Shown piece by piece: positions 1 to 11,877 of a DNA stretch of 64,000 nt. Within the stretch, counting starts at the first letter, position 1; the number at the start of each line of letters is the position of its first letter. A program made the translations under genes and the position numbers. The stretch comes from Saposhnikovia divaricata (lineage: Eukaryota > Streptophyta > Magnoliopsida > Apiales > Apiaceae), in the NCBI GenBank assembly GCA_036435485.1, contig CM071597.1, positions 172,652,147 through 172,716,146 on the forward strand, written 5' to 3'. The notes under the pieces are model-generated. The model was given only the letters and a program-made list of their open reading frames with translations. It was not told the origin of the DNA and made no database searches.

Positions 1-59
1 TTTTTTTAAGTAATTTTCTTATTGATTTTGAAATATATAATTTTTGTTAATTTGTTCGT

Positions 60-572
60 GGCATGATATTAATTTTGTTACTTATAGTTAATAACGATCT
101 AAGCATAATGAAGGTCCATCCCGAGAAGAAGAAAATCCCTTCTTCCTCGACGAAGTCTTTAAGTAATGTTGCAAGAACTATTGTTGGATCCCAATATTCC
201 ATTTTATTGTTGTGTTTTACTCTTTTGCCATGTCCTTACAGAACATATTTTAGGTATTTTGATGAAAGAAAATGTTAATACTCAAAATTCTAATCTTACC
301 GCGCGTACACCATTTAATTCCAAGAATGGTCAGTATAATATTTCATCATTATTTGAATGTTAATTATCTTTAGTTATGTGTATCATGATTTTTTGGTATG
401 AAATTAAAGTTCAATATCATTTGCAGTTGGCGCGATCAAAGAAAATGTAAACCATGAAATCGAAAGTTGTTCGTTACTTTTTCACACTCCAAAAAGGAAA
501 AAGTCATTTATCATTGCGAAAATCGTTCCAAACAAACAATGATCAGTGTAAAATATCTAATCTTTGTACTAA
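60..572 (+). pseudogene. Helitron ORF, 5' remnant
   Basis: This stretch has short, broken reading frames on the plus strand, including a Lys/Ser-rich segment (near 112-180) and another near 265-345 that resemble the variable N-terminal exons of plant Helitron proteins. I assign it to the Helitron mainly by position: the same decayed element continues at 4454 beyond the CACTA insertion, where Helitron-specific sequence appears. No start codon or continuous frame can be defended. It could equally be unrelated intergenic sequence. Confidence 0.3.
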
Positions 573-1507
573 CACTACTAGCAAAAGTAGAATAGACATC
601 GCCCCTTTCACATCGGTTCATGATGTCACCAATGTAAAAACTAACAGTGACATCGGTCGAAAAAAAACTGATGTCTTTGATATATTATGAAATCATATTG
701 CAAGCCAACCGATGTCATTGACATATAATTGAGATATCAATGACATCGGTTAAAAAAACAACTGATGTCTTTGTCATATTATGACATCGGTCAAAAAACA
801 ACCGATGTCATTGACATATTAATGACATCGGTCAAAAAACAACTGATATCTAAAGACATATTAAAAAAAATTGATATACCACGCCCACACAAATTTCCCC
901 CGCTTACCCAAAAAAATTTCCCCCTTAACCAATTTTTTAATTTCCCCCCTTAGCGAATTTTTACTTCCCGGCTCTCAAGTTAAAACAAAAACTCTCTCTC
1001 GACTCTTTTTCTCTCGACTTTCACTCTCTCTCACCTCACCTCTCTCGACGCCTCACCCTCTCTCTCTCTTTCTCTCTCTCTCGACAGCCTCACCCTCTCT
1101 CTCTGTCTTTCATTCTCTCGTTTACTCTCAACCCCCTCTTGAGAACCCTAATTCACTCCCCCTTTCACTCTCTCTTTTAAACTCAATTCGTAGCCCTAAT
1201 TTCCCAATTACTGAAGTTACTTGGTCAAATAGCTAGTATATGTTCTTAATTGATTTGTTAATCGTTTAATTGTTCATCTCGACTTGATTTAGTAAATGGG
1301 TAAGCTATTTTCGATCTTGTTTTATTTTGGGTAAGCTATTGTGAATAATCTAAATTTTCTTTTTATTTTCTGTATAAGGAATTAGGGGTGTTTGGCTCGT
1401 TAGCTCATCTCGATATAGAAATAATCAATTCTAGCAAACAAGAATGTTACCATGGAAACCTGAAAGTTCATGACCAACAGGCTTCTCTCCGGCAAATAAT
1501 TCGTATG

Positions 1508-1544
<37 letters not shown>

Positions 1545-4453
1545 TTCATTGGTTGACGTTGTTTGTTAACACCAATATAACGCTTTGATTTGTTTTAGTA
1601 ATAAAATTTTTGTTATTTATGTGTGTGTTTGTTGTGATTTTTAAAGGTTGAGTTGAAGCAGAAGTTGATTGAGTTGTACAATTATTGGAACTTTATTTAA
1701 TATGGGTTCTGTGATATTTGATTTCATTTGCTTCAAGTAATTAGTTTAGCAACCCTGTTATCTGATTTGTGTAGTTGTGGTTTCGTTAACAATTTCTGAA
1801 ATTTATACTTTTTTCTTGAAAGAAATTTACTGATAACATTCTTTGTATGATATGTGTGTTTTTAATGTATACATGCTTAATCTTCTAACATTGAAACAGT
1901 GGAGGAATACACTAAAAATGGAGTGTGGATGCACTCAGCATCTCACTCTATCAGATGGACTTGGATAAGACTCTGTTTTTGTTGATATCATATCTCAAGA
2001 CTCGTCTTCAGAAGGTCTAATTTATAGTTCTATATTATTTTTTTGTAATTTTAAGTTTTTCTAGATGTTCTTTACAGTAAAATGAGCAGTATGTGTCTAA
2101 TAAATGAAAGATAATATATTACTATCTTGCTGCTTGTAGTTTGTTAACTACATTTGGATAACATATAAGTTTCATAAATATAAAAATATAAGACTATTTG
2201 ACTGTAAGAACTAGCAATGTGTCAAATCATATTTGTGCTTCTAAAAGCAACTTGCTGCTGTTGGTACTTGAATGACAGTTTTATTGAATTGTGTTCTTTC
2301 TTCCAAGACTGGTTCCTTCTTTTGTGGTTTCGATCTGTATTATTGCAGAATTCCTTTGTTTAGACTACTGTAATGGCTAATGTTGCAGGAAATTGGTTTG
2401 GGCTCTTTTTTCGGAACTACTGTTGCTGCTTGAGCTGATGCTATCAGGTTTTAATCATTATATATTGCAATGCTTGTGTTTAATATTAATTTTCTGCATA
2501 AGTTATTACATATGTGATTTAATGATTGATGTGGGTTTACATTGATTTTACTTTTGTATCATTCTTGTTTAAATGTCAAAAGACATTTATTGACATATCT
2601 TTTAGTATAGAAAGGGGACTTATTGTATTTTTCTGCAGATGGGTGTCAAAAGATGGGATTGGTGTTGTTGGATGCCTATTCATTCGAGAATTATTGATAT
2701 CCTAGTGGCAAGGGTGCAATTCTCATTCCTCCATCTCCATGCGAAGGTTTAGACTTTACAATGCTCATTTACCTGTCCCGTAGTTTCCTGTTTGCGTGGC
2801 CATTTTTTCCTTTTTATCTTCTAAAATTTTCAGTTTGATATTAATGCAAGGGGGGTTTCTAGTTTTTGTTGGTGTATTTATTTTGTGCAGAATTTGCAAT
2901 TTTTTTTGGGTCTTGAAATAGACCATAATATGCATATGGGTTAAGCAAACCTTAAAGCGAAGAAAAATAAGCAAAATTATGTTGGAATCATAGAATACAT
3001 AAATTTTATTGACTTTAGATGTGATGTGTGCTATCTATCAGACCAAGTATGTGTTCTCCCATCATCTAGAGTACAGAACTTATCTCCATGTATATATATT
3101 AAATTTGAGAATAGTCTACAGAATGCGATGTATGAGTTAATTCGGTTTATTGATAAAATATTGTAGGAGTTAATTAGTTTCTGTGTAGTTCTATTATTAG
3201 TTTCTTGTATGAAACTTGGCAGTCACTTATGTCGTTTGATTACAGTTGCAAAAAAGGGTATTTACATACTTAAACAATGTAAATGTAAATTGGATAAAGT
3301 ATCTTAAAACAATATGCAAAGTTTATGGGCTTGTAGCCTGGTACATATAGGAAAAAAAATTATTATGGTTTACACTTGTGTAATATGATGGTATCTCTAC
3401 CAAAATCCAGAAACTTCTATATACTTCTTACAAAACAGGTAAATTTTGCATACTTCTTTGACAAGCCACGCCCTAGTATGCATATGTGTACGTACATGCA
3501 CTTTTCAGTAATTATACAAAGTGGTAAAGCATGGTAATTTCCAATGTCTATTTTTATCTTGTTATTGTTTTCTGCGGTATATACTGACATGTAAAATAGA
3601 TCTAATGAAAAATGATTTAGACTTGATTAATATACTGACATGTAAAATAGATTCAATAGAAGAGATGTCTTTTGTAGATCTTATATTGTGACCTTTATCA
3701 TTGTTTACAGGTTCAAGTTTGAGCTACGGCTGAACAAGTGAAACTACAACAGCAATCCAGATTATCAGCAACAATCGTTGCCAAGGCAACACAATAATTA
3801 GCAACGGCCATGAAACAATCACCAATAACAACAGAACTCAAGGCCTTAGAACAGTTATCAACAGGAGCAGCCCTCAAAGCGGTGGAGCAATTATCAGTAA
3901 CATAAGCCTTCAAGGCCACAAAACAATCAAGCAGCAGCAACCCTTTGGGCAACAGACCACAAAACAATTACTTGGTGTAATATGTGAATTATGTTTTTGT
4001 TTTGGAATAGACATTTTGACTTGAAATGTAGCTAGTTTGTCGGTTTTGCGAATAGTCTTTGATGTATATATTGATTTTTTTAATAATGTTAATCGAGTTT
4101 TTGTTATTTTGATATGAGCATTTGAGTTTTAGAGTGATAAGTTGCATCAATATAGCCTTTTTTTGTATTATTTTTGTTAGAGAAAGGTGACCTTTTACAT
4201 CGGTTATTAGCCGATATCTAAGACAACTTAAGACATCGATTGGTCCTTGCCTTTTAAATCAATTATTAACGGATGTCTATGTTGGTTTTCAACATCGGTT
4301 TGCTTATGCAATCGATGTAAAAGATGATCTTAGACATCGGTTAAAAACCGATGTAATAGAGGGGTACCTTTCTCTACACCCACATAGACATCGGTTGACA
4401 AATTGCCAGACATCGGTTTTTAGCCGATGTGTATTGACTTTTTTCTAGTAGTG
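573..4453. mobile_element. Non-autonomous CACTA (En/Spm) transposon
   Basis: The left end reads CACTACTAGCAAAAG and the right end is its inverted partner, CTTTTTTCTAGTAGTG on the plus strand. Both ends carry dense subterminal copies of ACATCGGTT or its complement, in both orientations (about 600-850 and 4195-4435). Such subterminal arrays are the expected transposase-binding sites of the CACTA superfamily. The flanking triplets are TAA and TTA, so a 3-bp target duplication is only partly preserved. No transposase ORF is visible in the 3.9-kb interior, so the element depends on a partner. It inserted into an older Helitron. Confidence 0.88.
860..4190 (+). other. CACTA interior, transcript-like noncoding
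   Basis: The interior starts with a pyrimidine-rich, CT-repeat leader (about 975-1200) that looks like a plant 5' UTR. Low-complexity AT-rich sequence follows, then a Gln-rich patch at 3715-3965 (repeated CAA/CAG codons, interrupted by stops). This organisation suggests a captured or evolved transcription unit, but no protein family is recognisable and no long ORF is open. A CT microsatellite lies at 1509-1542. Confidence 0.4.
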
Positions 4454-5892
4454 TTATTGCAAAAAAATTGGTCCAATTATTTGATGTTATTAATTTGTTT
4501 TTCATATTTATGCAATATTAAACGTGATTCTAAAAAAGTTAATACAAGTAATGGCAACAAGAAAAAACAGATTCTCCAATTTGTTAGAGCAAACACCAAT
4601 TTCTATTTTGGATCATGTTTGTAAGTGAATCCCAGTTATTGATTAGTATGCTTATGAAGACAAATTGAATTCTATTTGATTTTAATTTTGTTGATGTGAT
4701 CCAATTCTTTAATGTTTATAGTTAGTTCGTCTATCGGACCTTCTACTTATACAGATAAAGTTGTTTTTATTAAACGGTTTGAAGACACCCTCTAGAACTT
4801 ATATTTTGAGAAGATTGAAAATTTTGATCCTTATGTACGTACGCTTGAGTATGTATAATCTGAATTCTTACTTCTTTTACTAAATTTTAATTTTTTTTTG
4901 TAGCAATTAGTTATGCTTCTTACATATCTGCAAATTTTTCCAGAGTTGGTGATGTTCAAGATGACGAAATAGATTTGTATGAACATGATGGTATGATATT
5001 ATTTTACATTAACATTTGTTCAATTTTAAAATTTAATACCTCATTTGTTTTGAGTTAGGAAATAGTTATTCACTCATCTTTTGCAGAGGATATGGATGAG
5101 GTAGATTGTTGGTCTTATGAAAATTGCAAATTACAAATGGTAATTCTCAACATTTACCTACAGTTTATTAATTTGTAATGACCTTTATATCTTTAAGTGT
5201 TTCTAAAATGTCATTATAAAAATACAGTTCCAACTGAATATGCCACATTAAGACCTCCTACTATCATGTGTAGTAAATGAGAAGTATGGATGTGAAAGGA
5301 AAAGCATACAAACAAAAATGTTACACGTGGAATGCCAGTGTTTTCTTTATATTGTGCTAAAGGTCATATACAACTCCCAAAGGAAAAACCAACTCCTTCG
5401 TTCCTGTGATAGTTACTTAATGACAAAAAGAAGGGTCCCGAATGTAAGGAAGGTATCCGTCTCTATAATAGTTTATTTGCTTTTACGTCAATTGGTGGCA
5501 AGATTGATCATTCTATCAACTATGGTGGAGCGCCTTATATTTATAGATTAAATCATGTTTTTGGTTCTCTTATTTCTGATGATGGCAAAGATCCCAAATT
5601 CTATCAACCTTATGTTTACGATACCGAGAATGAAGTTGAGAATAGAATAAAATGGATCAATGTTCGTGATGGTCAAATTGTTCATGCAGAAATTATTTAG
5701 GGTTTAATGAAAATGTTGGATGAAACCATTGATTTGGTAAAAGAATTCAGATCACACTATGATCGCTTTGAACAAGGACAAGTTACTGATCTTGAAATTT
5801 CTTTGAAGATATCCAGGGCAGAGAATGGTCGGGAGAATCATATTGTTCCTATAGACAAACAAACAACCAAAAATATAAGCATCGGACAATGA
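4454..5892 (+). pseudogene. Helitron RepHel protein, N-terminal remnant
   Basis: Translation of 5345-5885 in one frame gives segments characteristic of the N-terminal, 'helitron helicase-like' part of plant RepHel proteins: a CAKGHIQLP-type motif, then RLYNSLFAFTSIGGKID, GGAPYIYRLNHVFGSL, FYQPYVYDTENEVENR and a GLMKMLDETIDLV stretch. A TEYATLRPPTIMCS segment upstream (about 5230-5270) fits the preceding conserved block. The frame contains a TGA-TAG pair near 5409-5414 and a TAG at 5698-5700. The Rep HUH motif and the helicase domain are absent: similarity stops near 5890, where a B3 pseudogene begins on the opposite strand. It cannot encode a working transposase. Confidence 0.85.
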
Positions 5893-7008
5893 AATGATGA
5901 AACATTTGCAAAAGCATTTACACATACCACTCCATGACAATGGGCTAACATGTGTAATGGCTGCAATTCCACTATAAATTGAGGAGGACGAGTAAGATAA
6001 ACAAATAATTGACCTACATGCAATTAAAAAAAGGCATTAACATCAACTTTTTGTTAAGACATCAACTGCTTCTTAATTTGTGTTACTAACTTCTTGCCTA
6101 CCTGATGCAAGTAGGCGGTCATCAAGCACATTGTCAATGTTACGGCCATCCAACAAAGATACTGTAAAGCTTTTGACACAATCATACGTGAATATCAGTA
6201 TCTCAAATGAATTGAAATGGGATAAGCCTAAAGCATCACATATCACACCCAAACCACTTAGGGTACGTTCACGCGACGATAATAACTACAAACCACTGCC
6301 CATTATTAAAAAGATATCTAACTCACGGTGGCATAGTAGGAGTAAATTGAGACGACAAGTCTTAGGAGGAACCTAATAATGGGAAGAAAATTAATAGCAT
6401 AACAAAAAATTATGTTAATAATAGAAAATCTGAAAATGATACCAACAACTTCTTCAGTACAAAGCACAGACTTGACAAATTTGCAACCTCCTGGAACCAC
6501 ATTAACTGTAAAAAAAACAATAAAAAATTACAATCCAAATACAATATTAAAAATCAATAAAAAAGGCCTATAAAATTGCCTATCCGAGGACTACAATTTT
6601 GAGAAGCATGAACAACATTGGGATACTCAGTTTCAATACCATGCCTACCAATGATGTACACATGAAAACACTAACTATCATGATACATTGATACTCAAAT
6701 ACCAATATTTTTCCTACAATCAATCCATAATCAGTAAAGAAGCTAATCATGCCCACAATTACTGATTTGCTTAGATCAAATTGAACCCATGTTTTATAAC
6801 CATTCTAAATTTTAAGTTTGACAACCTCAAAAAGTTCAAAGGAATTTTCTGTAACAAAACACATCCATATGACTCAAATTAGTTCACATACAAATAGATT
6901 TTCGAGGAGATTACATATAAATCTATTAAAACTAACCACTTCATCAGATGAACAATCATCATTGGTAAGAAATTTCACAAATTTGGGAAGAAAACTTGAG
7001 GAAGCCAT
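5893..7008 (-). pseudogene. Decayed B3-domain (REM-like) transcription factor
   Basis: Read on the minus strand, the ATG at 7008 opens MASSSFLPKFVKFLTNDD, a typical B3/REM start. A second exon-like block (about 6850-6577) contains GYKTWVQFDLSKS and an LVFEY...FHVYIIGRHG stretch, the usual end of a B3 fold. Further blocks are at about 6509-6430, 6365-6325 and 6272-6105 (FTYDCVKSFTVSLLDGRNID, a second B3 end) and 5998-5893 (start of a third B3). Splice-like GT/AG sites separate them. The gene is dead: there is an in-frame TAG in the second block, a frameshift and stop near 6660-6690, and truncation at the Helitron boundary. B3 proteins bind DNA; REM members are often expressed in reproductive meristems. 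The family call is mine from motif recognition. Confidence 0.7.
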
Positions 7009-7029
7009 CTACATGCATATAAAATGAAG

Positions 7030-7640
7030 AACAAATTAGAAATTTTAACTTACAACACATGTAAAGATCAGGGGAAAAACAATACCTCCAAAACTTAATT
7101 TAGTCACAAAAGAAGCACTCTCAATTGATGTTACTTATTGAACAGCGATAGAACGCCTAACCATATACCCTAACCATAGACATTAGTCTGCCAAGTTAAC
7201 ATTGGGAATAAATATTTTGACTGAAAATTTAAGCAAAACACAAACCCCGTAAAAATGGTCTCATCTTTTAATATATCTACCCTTTTCTTTTGGTAATTAA
7301 GATAAATCCACTTTGCAAAATAATAAATTCAAATATGGAAAATTTTTAACTAACAAAGGGAATAACTACTCAGTATGTGAACAAAAAATATATAAACAAA
7401 AACTTACTTCATAAATAGGAGAGAGGAAAATTTTGATCAATATATTCACAAATATATTTCGTTTCTGAAGATAACAATTTCATTTTCAAGTAAAATACAA
7501 TAAACATTTACAAATATTTTAAAAAATAAAAAAATTCGCCCTTACGTAGCGGGCAAACATTCTAGTTGCATATATATTCTCTCTTGTATATGTACCAATC
7601 AAGTTGCACGAAGAACAACTTATATAGGGATAGGGTTCAT
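7030..7640. other. Gene-free, AT-rich
   Basis: I see no coding or structured element here. It lies immediately upstream of the B3 pseudogene start and may include its old promoter. From about 7640 the sequence changes to pyrimidine/purine-skewed 'GGATGGCAAT...CCGAAACCC' sequence typical of plant hAT elements. Confidence 0.4.
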
Positions 7641-7850
7641 AGGATGGCAATATAATCTCATCTGATAGAGATCCAAAATTCAAAATTTTGGATTTATCAA
7701 ACCCCAAATTTTGGATTTGGGGTTATTTTTCTAACTCCAAAAAAAATGAATTTGGATTTGGATTTCACGTGTACCGATCCGATACCCAAGCCAAAATCCG
7801 AAACCCAAAAACCTGATAAAAATCTGATATATAAATAATATAATATATAA
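7640..7850. mobile_element. Possible left half of a split hAT element
   Basis: The stretch opens with AGGATGGCAATA and is rich in GGATTTGG and CCGATCCGA-type words, like the intact hAT element at 31082. A complementary end (TTGGCATCCCTA) occurs at 23527-23538 after similar CCGATCCGAAACCC-type sequence (23185-23275). Everything between could be nested insertions. No matching 8-bp target duplication is evident, so this remains a hypothesis. Confidence 0.3.
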
Positions 7851-8104
7851 TTTGTTTATAACGATCTAGTAATATAATCTATATTTCATTATCAATGAAT
7901 AATCGATAATATTCATTTGATTAGTAAGATCTTTTGTTTTTTAACCTCACATTTTATTTAATATTTTTAAGATGTACTTTCATTTTCTTTGCCCAAATTT
8001 TCATTTATATTACTAGCATGTAAAATATTATTTTGCTAATATAGTTTTGATTTCATTTAGTATCGCAACCTGTATAATATATTACATTTAATTATTTATT
8101 TAAC

Positions 8105-8108
<4 letters not shown>

Positions 8109-8149
<41 letters not shown>
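8109..8149. repeat. (TA)n microsatellite
   Basis: A run of about 20 TA units directly abuts the left arm of the 8157-20350 inverted-arm structure. The right arm also ends in a short TA run (20354-20366). Confidence 0.95.
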
Positions 8150-8152
<3 letters not shown>

Positions 8153-8156
8153 TTTG

Positions 8157-9364
8157 CTCCATAAAGAACACCTTTAAATAAAGAACAAAGAAGAACACCC
8201 ATCTTAACCATTCATTTTTTTATAAAAATTGGACGGCCAGGATTAAAAGATAAAATTAGTAATGGGCTTAGTATCTAACAACTCGCTCTCTAGTCTCTAT
8301 CGTCTGTCTCTCTCTCTAACGACTCTCTCACCCAAGCTGCAACTCTCTCTCTCCACATACAATCACGATTTTCTCAAAATCTCTCTCGACGAACTACAAA
8401 CTCTTCTCTCTTGATCAGAATCTATGAAATTAAGGCTCAAAATTCGCGAAAACTGTAAACTCTCACTCATCAAAGCTTCAATTTGACGTAAATTCATCTT
8501 CAATTCGAGGTAATGATATTTACATCTCATCCTGCTTGTTATTTTAGGGAAATTAATAAAATTAGGGTTTGAAGATTTCGTTTTTTGATTCCGTACTAGA
8601 TGCTTGTTTGAATGAAAGTACACATATTAGATTCTATATCGGATGCTGTATATTACTATTATTTTATGAAAGTGATTTTTCAAGTGATTCAGTTAATGAT
8701 TCTTTGCTTATTTTTGTTAGAAATTCTGTTATATAATGTATTTAAGTCTCGTTATATGAAGTTGTAAGTGATTTTGTGGTTGATTTTGTTAATAAATTTG
8801 TGATTCCGTACATTTATTTTAATATATAAAGTTTGGTATTTTTTAGTCTCGTTTTATATGAGTAAGTTGAAAATGATTCCGTTATTGATTCTATGGTTGC
8901 TTTATTAGTGAATATGTGATTCTATAGTTAACTAATTGTTAGTATTTGTCAAGTTTAAGCTACTAAGATGCATGTCTGTTGTAATACTTAATGGTGATTA
9001 TATATCCTATATTTATGTTCTCAATATTTTGATATTATTTGGCTCTTTCATACAGTGCTGCTAAGCGACTTCAGAATCATACCAAGACTCTTGGTAGTTT
9101 AGGTGCATGGAATAGATGTTTATTTGGTGAAAGTGATTCCGTTGATGATTCTGTGATTTATTATAGATTCTACATTTTTATATGCAATAGGCCCCGCCAG
9201 GGGCACCTATCTTAATAAAATTGGTAATAATCAAGGTAAATGATTCCATGGATGATTCGATGGTTGGTGCCCCTGCGGGGCCTTCTAACAGATAACGACG
9301 ACGATATTAAGCTTGATACTTATTTGAGTAAATTTGATTCTATGATAGATTCTATGGCCAAATA
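8157..9364 (+). mobile_element. Left inverted arm of long-TIR (MULE-like) element
   Basis: The first 100 bases (AAGAACACC...TAAATAAAGAACAA...GGATTAAAAGATAAAA) match, inverted, the sequence ending at about 20350. The arm continues with a CT-rich leader and a GAGGTAATGA splice-donor-like site at 8507-8516, also mirrored in the other arm (rc of about 19965). Then come repeated GATTCTA/GATTCCG words and a GCCCCTGCGGGGC block that is mirrored at about 18943. Such UTR-like arms are typical of MULEs that carry host fragments. Superfamily assignment rests on structure only; no long TSD is definable inside the TA repeats. Confidence 0.6.
9190..9284. repeat. GC-rich inverted repeat
   Basis: GGCCCCGCCAGGGGCACC (9192-9209) and GGTGCCCCTGCGGGGCC (9266-9282) are near-perfect reverse complements separated by about 56 bases, so a long stem can form. 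It is an island of GC in AT-rich DNA. Each half is itself nearly palindromic. Related GCCCCGCAGGGGC blocks recur at 18944, 22742 and, shortened, 23380. Confidence 0.7.
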
Positions 9365-10178
9365 GTCTAAGATCAATTTTGATTTACATATTTTTAAGGA
9401 GTTTGTCTTTGTCAATTGGTATGGTTCGAGTGCCTCTTAATTTTGTTTTGCACAATTAACTTTGTTGTAGTTCTAACGGGCAAATAAAATCTGAAAATCG
9501 ATCTTTTAGCTGGCAACTGTGATAGCTGTGTACGCAAAATGGGGTTTCGCCAGAATTCACGGATGTGGATGTCGATGTGTATCATGTGATTTCGATTTTT
9601 GTGCGGATTTTCTGAATTGTTCATCGTTTGATTCTACACTGGATTCCACCTTCTATATTTTTGAATTCTTTTTACTTTCTCAGTGTTTTTTTTAGCATTT
9701 ATTGAAGTTCTGTGATTTTGATGTTTTTTATGATTTATTGATGTTTTGTGATTTTGATTCTATAATATATTCTATACTCTCTACACTAGCAGCTGCATTC
9801 CATGTAGTTTTGATTTTTGAGCAGATTTTTTAAATTCTTCATAGTTTAATTCTACACTAGATTCTATCTTCCCTTTTTTTAGAATTGTGTTTAGTTTCTC
9901 CATGTTGTAATTTGGATTCTATATTAGATTATATACTCTCTACACTAGCAGTTGTGTTCCATGTGGTTTCGATTTTTATGAGGATTTTCTGAATTTTCCA
10001 TATTAGTTTCTATGTCTCTGTTTTGAGATTTCATTTTACTTTCTATGTTGGATACTGCACTCAATATTTAGAACTTTTTTTTTCTGATTTTGATGAAATT
10101 TTAGATTATATATAGTTGTATAGTATATTTGTTTAAGAATTTTAATGTGAATTTCAATATATAAGGAGTTTCTCTTAG
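9365..10178 (+). other. Gene-free sequence before GT-1 exons
   Basis: No coding segment is recognisable. The sequence is T-rich with many copies of GATTCTA and GTGATTTTGAT words. It behaves like intron or leader sequence of the captured transcript, and ends in a TCTCTTAG acceptor directly before the first trihelix exon. Confidence 0.35.
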
Positions 10179-10841
10179 GTGGGCACAGAAACCTATATGA
10201 AGGGAGAGTTATTGTTGTCAAGTTGGGGGACTATACAAATAGAATTGGTATTGATGCTACTGCAGATGCTATTAAAGAAGCAATTAAGTCTGCTTTTAGG
10301 TTGAGAACAAAACGTGCCTTTTGGCTGGAAGATGAAATAATGTTGTGCGGAGTCTTGATAGGGATATGCCTTTGGGAAACTATGTTCTTCATCTTGATGA
10401 AGGTAAGATTAATCGTGTTTTTTTAATTATACTAATAAACAAGACCTATGAATTTTGTACTTGAGTGATTCTGATGGTGTATGCTGTTTAGACCTGCACA
10501 ATGAAACCTTCCAGGTTCTATAACTTGTTTTTGAAGAACCAGGTAGCTACCAGTATGTAATGCTGCCAAGAAAATCTATAGATTTGTATTAATGCAGGTG
10601 TTTGTTTTCAGGATTGACAATAAAAGTTTGCTTGTACGAAGAGCCGGATCATCTACCAGTTCACACAGAGGACAAGACCTACACCGAAGATGATTTCCGT
10701 GAGTACCTGTCACATAGGGGCTGGACATGCCTGAGAGAGTATGAGGGTTTCAGGATTGCTGATAATTTGGATGAACTTTGCCCTGGTGTGATGTACCGCG
10801 GTGTTAACTATAACGACCTACAAATTTTCATAATTTTATAA
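10179..10841 (+). pseudogene. Captured C-terminal exons of GT-1-type trihelix factor
   Basis: Two exon-like blocks encode the conserved C-terminal region of plant GT-1/GT-4 trihelix transcription factors. Exon A (10179-10402) reads VIVVKLGDYTNRIGIDATAD, IKEAIKSAFRLRTKRAFWLE and, after a one-base frameshift near 10340-10350, SLDRDMPLGNYVLHLDE. Exon B (10612-10841) reads LTIKVCLYEEPDHLPVHTED and REYLSHRGWTCLREYEGF before a stop. They are separated by a GTAAG...TTTTCAG intron and rejoin in phase. The N-terminal trihelix DNA-binding domain is missing. In intact GT-1 this C-terminal region is thought to serve oligomerisation or regulation. The missing half, the frameshift and the location inside mobile-element arms argue for transposon capture rather than a gene. 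Confidence 0.85.
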
Positions 10842-11827
10842 ATGTTTGTATAATTGTTAATGAATAATTTTGTAAAGTCAAAGTATGTGAGGAATCATGT
10901 TTATATGATTATGTGATGATTTGCAAGTGTCGTATGTGCTCATGTATTTTTATTTAAATTTTTGAGTATTTAAAACTATTATAAACATGCATTTTTAATC
11001 TTCCAAAAATTCTATAAAATCATTGGAGTCGTTTAAAATCATGAAATCTTTTACATTATCATCTTTATGATATGATTTAGTTTATAAAATTTGTGGGAGT
11101 ACTTATTTGTAAGTGCAAGTATTTTAAAATGATTTAAAAAGCTTTATTGCATTTAAAGGTTCTTTACTTCGAAAATTCATAATAAATTCATTTTTGACTC
11201 AAATATAATTTTAAAACTATGGGGAGGTCTGTAATTTCATAAAATTTATTTTAGAATTTTAAAAATTATTTCCCCCCTAGTTTCCTAATTAATTTCAATT
11301 TTACAATGATTAAAAACGAATTTGAAAAAAAAAACAAAATAGATTTTCATTATTTGGCAAATGACAGAATTGCCCCTGGGGCTATAAACCCAGCAGCAGC
11401 TATCCTCTTCCCCATTTTTTCCCCGATTCTTCTTCCTTGTTCTAGATTATTCTCTCCCTCTCACGATTTTTCAAGTCTAACACCTCCTAAATCCTTGTAA
11501 AATTCATTTCTCAATCCTAGTTATTGCGTGAATCATTTAGTCTATGTGATTGTTGGAGTTTTTGGAAGTTCATATATAGATTTATGTATATATTGTATGT
11601 ATATGCTCGGGTTTTCACATTCGCGGGTCGGGAGGCTTCGATTTTGCTGTTTGAGGCATGAATCGTGTTCCTAAAGTGTTAAAACGAAGCTTGTGTGTGT
11701 GTGACTACGTGTGTGTATATAATTATGGGTGTACGAACGTGAAATAGATGGTGAGGTGGTGGTGCTCCGGCGGCGTGGTGACTGGCCGGAGTTGTTGCAG
11801 ATGCTGGAGAGCTATGGAGAGGGAGAG

Positions 11828-11877
<50 letters not shown>

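Noticed and set aside
3713..3967. 84-codon minus-strand ORF rich in Ala, Cys and Val
   Set aside because: It is the reverse-frame shadow of a CAA/CAG-rich low-complexity patch in the CACTA interior, and no domain is present.
9262..9290. Helitron 3' end (hairpin followed by CTTCTAA)
   Set aside because: The spacing from hairpin to CTAA is too short, and the block is repeated in the inverted arm instead of marking an end.
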